A stretch of DNA of 64,000 bases, from positions 44,353-108,352 of the forward strand of contig NZ_RZNZ01000011.1 of NCBI RefSeq assembly GCF_008698145.1. The letters are read 5' to 3'. Made by a program: the position numbers and the translations under genes. Shown one piece after another: positions 59,514 through 64,000 of this stretch. How positions within the stretch are numbered: the stretch's first letter is position 1; the number at the start of each line of letters is the position of its first letter. The stretch is from Bifidobacterium vespertilionis. Its GTDB lineage: Bacteria; Actinomycetota; Actinomycetes; Actinomycetales; Bifidobacteriaceae. The notes below the pieces were generated by a model that did no database searches, was not told the DNA's origin, and saw only the letters and a program-made list of their open reading frames with translations.

Positions 59514-61340
59514 TCAGAACTTGTAGTCCGGCATGGCGATCCAGCGCTCGCGCAGCCAGTGGGCGGCCATCTTGGGCTGGCGGTCGCGGGTGAACAGGCC
59601 CTTCTTGTTGCCGTCCACGCGCATGATGCCCTCGGTGGTCTGGAAGTCGTTGAGGTTCCAAGGCTGCTCGCCCACGATCCAGTCGTAGGAGTCGAAGATC
59701 TCGCCCCACATCTTGAGGACCTCGACCTGGTACTCCTCGCTCCACATCACGCTGGGCAGCTTGTGCACGCCGGCCATCGTGTCCGCGCCGTACTCGGAGA
59801 ACATGATCGGCTTGCCCGGCTGCAGCTCGTGCCACTTCTCCAGCTCGGCCTTCATCATCGGCTTGCCCTTGACGATCGGGTAGCCGCCGTTGATGTACCA
59901 GCCCTGGTAGCGGTTGAGCATGATGAAGTCGGCGAAGTCCATGGTCTTGTCCACGCCGGCCGGGGACATCATCACCGAGGCGTAGGTGCGCGGACGGGCT
60001 TGCGGATCGATCTCGCGTACCAGATCGAAGATCGCCTTGAAGTACGGGACGGCCTCGGGGACCGTGGTGTCCGGCTCGTTGAGCAGGCTCCAGGCGCACA
60101 CGGAGGCGTGGCGCTTGTCGCGGTCCACCAGTTCGCGCAGGGTGCGCTTGTGCACCTCGAGGGTCTCGGTCTGCACCGACTCCTCCTCGAAGTACGTCTT
60201 CTGCTTGCCGGTGCCGGTGGCGGCGTCCATGAAGTTCATCAGCGACTTCATCATGCCCACCGCGGCCACCTCGTCGATCACGAAGAAGCCCTCGCGATCG
60301 GCTTCGTACAGCTGCTCCTCGGCGTACGGGTAGTGCGAGGTGCGGAAGGAGTTCGCGCCCATCCACTTCATGTTCTCGAAGTCGCGCTTGTTGACCACCG
60401 GGTCGAATCCGCGGCCGTGGATGTTGGAATCCTCGTGGCGGCCGAAGCCCTTGAGGTACACCGGGCGGCCATTGACGAGGATCCGGTTGTCCTTCACCTC
60501 CACGGTGCGCACGCCCACGGTGTCGTAGTACTCGTCGATCACGCCGTCCTCGCCCAGGATGCGCACGGTGAATGTGTACAGATAGGCGTCGCGCAGCTGC
60601 CACAGGCGGACGTCCGGGATGGTGATGGAACCGGATTTGCCGGTGGCGCGGGCCACCTCGGCGCCGGACTCGTCGGTCACCACCACCTCCACGTCATGGC
60701 TGCCGCTGGTGGCCACCGCGTAGTCCACCACGGCGTCCTTGGCGGACGGATCCACATGGCTCACCACGGAGAGATCCTCGATGCGCTCGAACGGCGTGTA
60801 GACCAGACGGACCTTGCGCTGCAGGCCGGAATAGTTGTAGAAGTCGAAGTAGGGGGCGCTCATCTTCGTGCCGTCGGGCAGCGTGTGCACCTCGCCCACC
60901 GGCAGGGTCTGCCAGCTCAGCTCGTTGTTGACCTTCACGGCCACGTCGTTCCAGGCGTTGGGCTTGACCACGTCGTTGATGTTCGCGGTGAACGGCAGGA
61001 AGCCGCCGCTGTGCTCGGCCACCTTGAAGCCGTTGACGAACACGGTGGCGTGGTGGGTGGCGGAGTCGAAGCGGATGTCCAGATTGCCGTCGTTCCACTC
61101 GCCGGGGACGAACAGCTTGGTGAAGTACCAGAAGTCGCCGGTGTACTCGCGCGAGTACTTGTCCGTGAAGACGTCCGCGAAGCTCGCGGGGACGGGCATG
61201 TCGGTGGGGACGGGCAGGCCCTTGGTCCAGCCGTCGCGCTCGCCGATGGACTCGGGGTCGAACTGGAAGTCCCAGGTGCCGCACATGTCCTGGATGCGGC
61301 GGGTGGCGGTGAGGCGGGGGTACAGGGATGCGAAGCTCAT
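59514..61340 (-). CDS. uidA: Beta-glucuronidase (GH2)
   Basis: A 608-residue GH2 enzyme: sugar-binding jelly roll (1-180), Ig-like domain (181-275) and TIM barrel. The acid/base is Glu422 in SLLNEPDTT and the nucleophile Glu516 in MFSEYGADTMAG. GNKKGLFTRDRQPK carries the Asn-x-Lys pair that recognises the glucuronate carboxylate and separates glucuronidases from galactosidases. The active-site border segment before FEEESV is about as long as loop 1 of the E. coli enzyme. There is no signal peptide. AAGGAAG precedes the ATG. It is co-directional with the GPH symporter 126 bp upstream. Confidence 0.9.
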   Translation of the reverse strand: MSFASLYPRLTATRRIQDMCGTWDFQFDPESIGERDGWTKGLPVPTDMPVPASFADVFTDKYSREYTGDFWYFTKLFVPGEWNDGNLDIRFDSATHHATVFVNGFKVAEHSGGFLPFTANINDVVKPNAWNDVAVKVNNELSWQTLPVGEVHTLPDGTKMSAPYFDFYNYSGLQRKVRLVYTPFERIEDLSVVSHVDPSAKDAVVDYAVATSGSHDVEVVVTDESGAEVARATGKSGSITIPDVRLWQLRDAYLYTFTVRILGEDGVIDEYYDTVGVRTVEVKDNRILVNGRPVYLKGFGRHEDSNIHGRGFDPVVNKRDFENMKWMGANSFRTSHYPYAEEQLYEADREGFFVIDEVAAVGMMKSLMNFMDAATGTGKQKTYFEEESVQTETLEVHKRTLRELVDRDKRHASVCAWSLLNEPDTTVPEAVPYFKAIFDLVREIDPQARPRTYASVMMSPAGVDKTMDFADFIMLNRYQGWYINGGYPIVKGKPMMKAELEKWHELQPGKPIMFSEYGADTMAGVHKLPSVMWSEEYQVEVLKMWGEIFDSYDWIVGEQPWNLNDFQTTEGIMRVDGNKKGLFTRDRQPKMAAHWLRERWIAMPDYKF

Positions 61341-61466
61341 ATGCTTCCTTTCTTGGTGGTTTCAGTTATGCGGGGAAGTGTGCGGAAGATGGGGGACGCG
61401 GGACTCGGGCCGGCCGCCGCGCCCCGTTGGATGGCGGCGGCCGGAGGGGCCCACGCCGGCCTGCGA

Positions 61467-62936
61467 TCAGGCCTTGGCGGCCTCGCGCTTGGCCTTCAGT
61501 GCGGCTTCGTTGCCCAGCACTCGCTTGGAGTCGAGCGGGTAAACGAAGAACATGAACACGAAGGTCAGGGCGAAGAAGATGGCCGGCAGCAGGGTGCTGG
61601 AGGTGTACAGGCCCTGCAGGGTCTCCGGGGTCTGCACGGCGGTGGCGCCCTCCTGGTAGCCGATCACCTGCAGCACGATGCCGGCCGCGCCGCCCGCCAG
61701 CGCCTGGCCAACCTTACGGGCGAAGGAGTACACGGAGTAGCAGGTGGCGTCCTCGCGGATGCCCTTGATGACCTCGATGTCGTCGATCACATCGGTGACC
61801 ATGGCGAAGATGATCATGTTGAACAGGCCCAGGCCGATGAAGCTCAGGGTGTAGCCGACGATGAAGACGATCGGGTTGGTGGTGCGGATCAGGAACAGGA
61901 TAAGCATGCCGATGGCGCCGATCAGCGAGCCGAGCACGGCGATGTTCTTGTGTCCGATCTTGCGGGTGAGCGGCTTGACGAGCGGGGCGCACACGCCGAG
62001 CATCATCACGGTGCCGAGCATGTTGGCGATCGAGGTGTACTTGGCGCCGCGGAAGTAGTCGGCGTAGACGAAGGTGGCCATCTGCTGCAGGAAGATCATG
62101 GCGAGCAGCAGGCACAGGGCGCCGCCGATCAGGCCGGCCATGGAGCGGGACATGATCGCGTCCTTGATCATCACGAAGGTGGAGCGGGCCTCCTGCTCCA
62201 CGGATTCGCCGGCCTTGGCGGAGTGGTCCTCGGCCTTGACGCGCTCGGTGGTGAGCCTGTAGCAGGCGAAGAAGCACAGGAAGGCGCACACGGCGAACAC
62301 ACCGGAGACGATGGCGAAGATCTGGGTGCCCTCGCCGCCGCGGATGATCTGGGAGCCGTCGGCCGTGGTCTCGTAGATCAGGATCGGGCCGACGACGCCG
62401 ATCACCAGGTTGGCGAGCGTGGAGCCCACGGAGCGGAAGGTGGACAGGGAGGTGCGGTCCTGCGGGTCGGGGGAGATGACCGATGCCATGGAGCCGTAGG
62501 GGATGTTCACGCAGGAGTAGAGGATGCCCCAGATGATGTACGTGAAGTACATGTAGACGATCTTGACCCACATCGGGGAGGCGATGGTGAAGGTCTGGTA
62601 CATGAGGAACGAGAAGATGACGACGGCCGGAGCCATCTTGATCATCACCGGACGGTACTTGCCGCCCTTGCCTGCGGGCAGCTTGTCCACCACGATGCCC
62701 ACGGTCACGTCCGCGAAGGCGTCGATGATGCGGGCCACCACGAACAGGGTGCCCACGACTGCGCCGGGGATGCCCATGACCTTGGTGTAGAAGATCATGA
62801 GGAACGAGCTGGCGAACAGGAACATGAAGTCGTTGCCGAAATCACCGAACATGTAGCCGATCTTGTCGCCCATGCCGAACGGCTTGATGCCGCCCTGCCT
62901 CTGGGCTTCGATGGGTGTTTGCGCTGCGGAAGTCAT
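61467..62936 (-). CDS. GPH family glycoside/hexuronide:cation symporter
   Basis: A 489-residue carrier with about 12 membrane helices. KIGYMFGDFGNDFMFLFAS, DAFADVTVGIVVDK and YRPVMIKMAPAVV are hallmark GPH segments (helix 1, loop 2-3 and the loop after helix 2), and GSMASVISPDPQDRTSLSTFRS lies before helix 5. A cation-coupled import of glucuronides is inferred from the downstream beta-glucuronidase. The ATG at 62936 follows GAAGGAGAG. A minus-strand TAGATT lies 40 bp upstream (complement of 62977-62982). The palindrome-centred TTTCACGCGTTTTC at about 63009-63022 could be a LacI-type site. Confidence 0.88.
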   Translation of the reverse strand: MTSAAQTPIEAQRQGGIKPFGMGDKIGYMFGDFGNDFMFLFASSFLMIFYTKVMGIPGAVVGTLFVVARIIDAFADVTVGIVVDKLPAGKGGKYRPVMIKMAPAVVIFSFLMYQTFTIASPMWVKIVYMYFTYIIWGILYSCVNIPYGSMASVISPDPQDRTSLSTFRSVGSTLANLVIGVVGPILIYETTADGSQIIRGGEGTQIFAIVSGVFAVCAFLCFFACYRLTTERVKAEDHSAKAGESVEQEARSTFVMIKDAIMSRSMAGLIGGALCLLLAMIFLQQMATFVYADYFRGAKYTSIANMLGTVMMLGVCAPLVKPLTRKIGHKNIAVLGSLIGAIGMLILFLIRTTNPIVFIVGYTLSFIGLGLFNMIIFAMVTDVIDDIEVIKGIREDATCYSVYSFARKVGQALAGGAAGIVLQVIGYQEGATAVQTPETLQGLYTSSTLLPAIFFALTFVFMFFVYPLDSKRVLGNEAALKAKREAAKA

Positions 62937-63054
62937 CTCTACTCTCCTTCGAATAGCCGCTTTGGTTGATACTTCCAATCTACGGGTGTGAACTGCGCCA
63001 CATTTTTGTTTCACGCGTTTTCATTGCATGGAAGGTTAACAAAAGGCAAACAGA

Positions 63055-63080
63055 AAGGCCCCGCACGCATGCGGAGCCTT
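63055..63080 (-). terminator. Terminator for a lost upstream minus-strand gene
   Basis: AGGCTCCGCA and TGCGGGGCCT (minus strand) pair with one mismatch around a 4-nt loop and are followed by TTCTGTTTG. It faces the GPH gene from upstream, so it must have served a gene further right; the XRE relic is a candidate. Confidence 0.65.
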
Positions 63081-63116
63081 GGAAGGGACGGTGGGCGTCG
63101 TCCTGAGCGTCCCTCG

Positions 63117-63223
63117 GTCATCCTGAGCGAAGCGAAGGATCCTTAACCTTTGTGCACCAAATGATCAGGGTGTAGTAGCCAAGGATCCTTCGACTCCGCG
63201 CTGCGCGCTCCGCTCAGGATGAC
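63117..63223 (+). repeat. REP-like palindromic element, copy 5
   Basis: GTCATCCTGAGCGAAGC...GGATCCTTAA and AAGGATCC...GCTCAGGATGAC, with a shorter left arm and a longer, unrelated centre. A decayed half-copy lies at about 63098. Confidence 0.85.
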
Positions 63224-63368
63224 CAAACGGTTAATTCCCCTGATGCTCCTATAGTTTGCCAGGTGGTTTTGTTGGGGGTGTCGCCGATGGCGTGGAGGTA
63301 GTCGAAGCAACGGCGCTCGAGCCCGGGAGGAAACCTTTTGCCCGTCTCGATCTCGCTGATCCTCGAGG
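63214..63368 (-). pseudogene. C-terminal relic of an XRE-type (HTH_3) regulator
   Basis: One minus-strand frame reads PSRISEIETGKRFPPG, then LERRCFDYLHAIGDTP, NKTTWQTIGASG and a stop inside REP copy 5. The SRISEIETGKR segment is the typical end of the recognition helix region of XRE-family HTH domains. The sequence before it is lost: it changes abruptly to a GC-rich string and a decayed REP. No start codon or helix 1-2 remains. The stop and last residues come from the REP element. Confidence 0.55.
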
Positions 63369-63382
63369 GCGCCGCGGCGGGG

Positions 63383-63465
63383 CGCCGCAGCGCAGTCGGA
63401 GGATGCTTAACTTTCCGCCCGGATTAGGGATCTTCCGCTGCGCTCTTCGGCTTCCGCTCGGGATC
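63383..63465 (+). repeat. Strongly decayed REP-like element
   Basis: GCAGTCGGAGGATGCTTAA...GGATTAGGGATC...CTTCCGCTCGGGATC can be aligned with the REP core with many substitutions, which suggests that this end of the region is older. Confidence 0.55.
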
Positions 63466-63494
63466 AAACCTCTCTTTGGAAGGCGGGCTGGCGT

Positions 63495-63759
63495 GTGACC
63501 GGGCGTGCGTGACCGGGGGCGTGACTGGGCGTGTGTTGTGACCGGGCGTGTGACATGGCGTGCCCATTCCCGGTCACGGGGATTTCAAAATGGCTTTATT
63601 CCAACGATTCTGGCACCCTGTGACCGGGCGTGCCCACGCCGTGTCACGCTCCCGGTCACGCCGCACGCCGTGTCACTCTCCCGGTCACACGCCGTGTCAC
63701 GCACCCGGTCACACGCCGTGTCACGCACCCGGTCACACGCCGTGTCACGCACCCGGTCG
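63495..63759 (+). repeat. Cluster of GTGACCGGG motifs ending in 24-bp tandem repeats
   Basis: The left half carries GTGACCGGG or GTGACTGGG at 63495, about 63509, 63521, 63538 and 63620. The right half carries the complement, CCCGGTCAC, at about 63579, 63651, 63681, 63705 and 63729. From about 63633 the complement lies in 24-bp units (CACACGCCGTGTCACGCACC + CGGT), three of them identical and in direct succession. Opposite orientation in the two halves lets the region fold back on itself. Open frames through it encode only low-complexity peptides. Confidence 0.8.
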
Positions 63760-63776
63760 CGCCGAATCCCGGAACC

Positions 63777-63873
63777 GGCCCGATCTGCCCAGTTCTTGCC
63801 CGGTTGGCGGCCAATTGCACCCAGTTCTCGCCTAATTCGCCTAATTCGCACCGCAAACTGGGCAGATCGGGCC
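63777..63873 (+). repeat. 18-bp perfect inverted repeat with 61-bp loop
   Basis: GGCCCGATCTGCCCAGTT (63777-63794) and AACTGGGCAGATCGGGCC (63856-63873). The loop holds CCCAGTTCTCGCC, which nearly repeats CCCAGTTCTTGCC at the left arm border, and a short direct repeat of CTAATTCGC. Confidence 0.85.
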
Positions 63874-63894
63874 TGTCCAGTTCGAGCGGATAGT

Positions 63895-63946
63895 TGACAG
63901 GTGTCTCGGGGCATGGCTGACACGTGTCTCGGGGCATGGCTGACAC
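63895..63946 (+). repeat. 23-bp tandem repeat, 2.3 copies
   Basis: Units begin TGACAGGTGTCTCGGGG at 63895 and TGACACGTGTCTCGGGG at 63918, each ending CATGGC; a third TGACAC starts at 63941. The rest of the window (63947-64000) holds ATGGTATATGGATACACCAT, possibly a promoter region of a gene beyond the edge. Confidence 0.75.
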
Positions 63947-64000
63947 CCGGCGCGTGTTGGATGGTATATGGATACACCATCACAACAGCAGACAATGCAA

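Noticed and set aside
59559..62969. 1136-codon plus-strand open frame opposite the beta-glucuronidase and GPH genes
   Set aside because: Same artefact; the minus-strand products have intact catalytic and membrane motifs.
63560..63835. Open frame encoding repeated HAPGHTPC units
   Set aside because: It follows the 24-bp DNA repeat, has no start signals, and other frames are open equally, so coding is unlikely.

Overview
The window is from a high-GC actinobacterium, almost certainly a Bifidobacterium. The signs are the strongly G/C-ending codon use, several genes that appear to be leaderless, the deoR-galT-galK Leloir operon, an AdnAB-type recombination helicase-nuclease, the five-gene kinase/FN3/MoxR/DUF58/transglutaminase-like ("PFNA") operon described from bifidobacteria, and glycoside-use genes. 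I cannot name the species. The left end cuts into a gene. I see no tRNA, rRNA, IS element, prophage or CRISPR-cas.

Layout: 1-4.5 kb holds an App1-type phosphatase (partial), an oligopeptidase B and LeuB. 4.5-7.1 kb is a lipoate-ligase-like gene bracketed by several arrays of palindromic repeats. 7.2-14.3 kb holds a Crp/Fnr regulator, a bifunctional penicillin-binding protein, an old-yellow-enzyme family oxidoreductase with an acidic N-terminal tail, a dihydroorotate dehydrogenase and a polyprenol-phosphate mannosyltransferase. 14.3-17.7 kb is the galactose operon. 18-25.6 kb holds two MFS transporters, the conserved ACT/UPF0210 pair, TrmL and MutY from a 20-bp divergent promoter region, and a secreted-type anchored protein. 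26.1-34.1 kb is rpoB-rpoC from a near-consensus promoter, with a long acidic tail on RpoC. 34.1-46.7 kb is the minus-strand operon kinase > giant Ig/FN3 surface protein > MoxR ATPase > DUF58 > TgpA-like membrane protein; every junction is a 4-bp ATGA overlap. 46.8-55.1 kb is adnA-adnB. 55.1-58.2 kb holds a candidate structured small RNA, a 53-residue membrane protein and a GNAT/MFS/membrane-protein set. 58.3-62.9 kb is a glycan module: a GH43_24-like beta-1,3-galactosidase facing a GPH symporter plus GH2 beta-glucuronidase operon. 63-64 kb is gene-free and rich in repeats, with a relic of an XRE regulator.

Working together: DeoR probably controls galT and galK; the GPH carrier and beta-glucuronidase would import and hydrolyse glucuronides; AdnA and AdnB form one heterodimeric motor-nuclease; the kinase operon probably builds or regulates a cell-envelope sensing complex.

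The most unusual material is non-coding. There are arrays of palindromes with exact 51-, 62-, 17-, 84- and 24-bp periods. A REP-like element (GTCATCCTGAGCG...GGATCCTT) occurs five times plus one degenerate copy, and one copy is interrupted by a train of short hairpins. There is also a candidate sRNA next to adnB. On the protein side, the transglutaminase-like protein has lost its whole Cys/His/Asp triad, AdnA has degenerate motor motifs, RpoC ends in a pentapeptide-like acidic tail, and the lipoate ligase seems to carry its accessory domain at the N-terminus.
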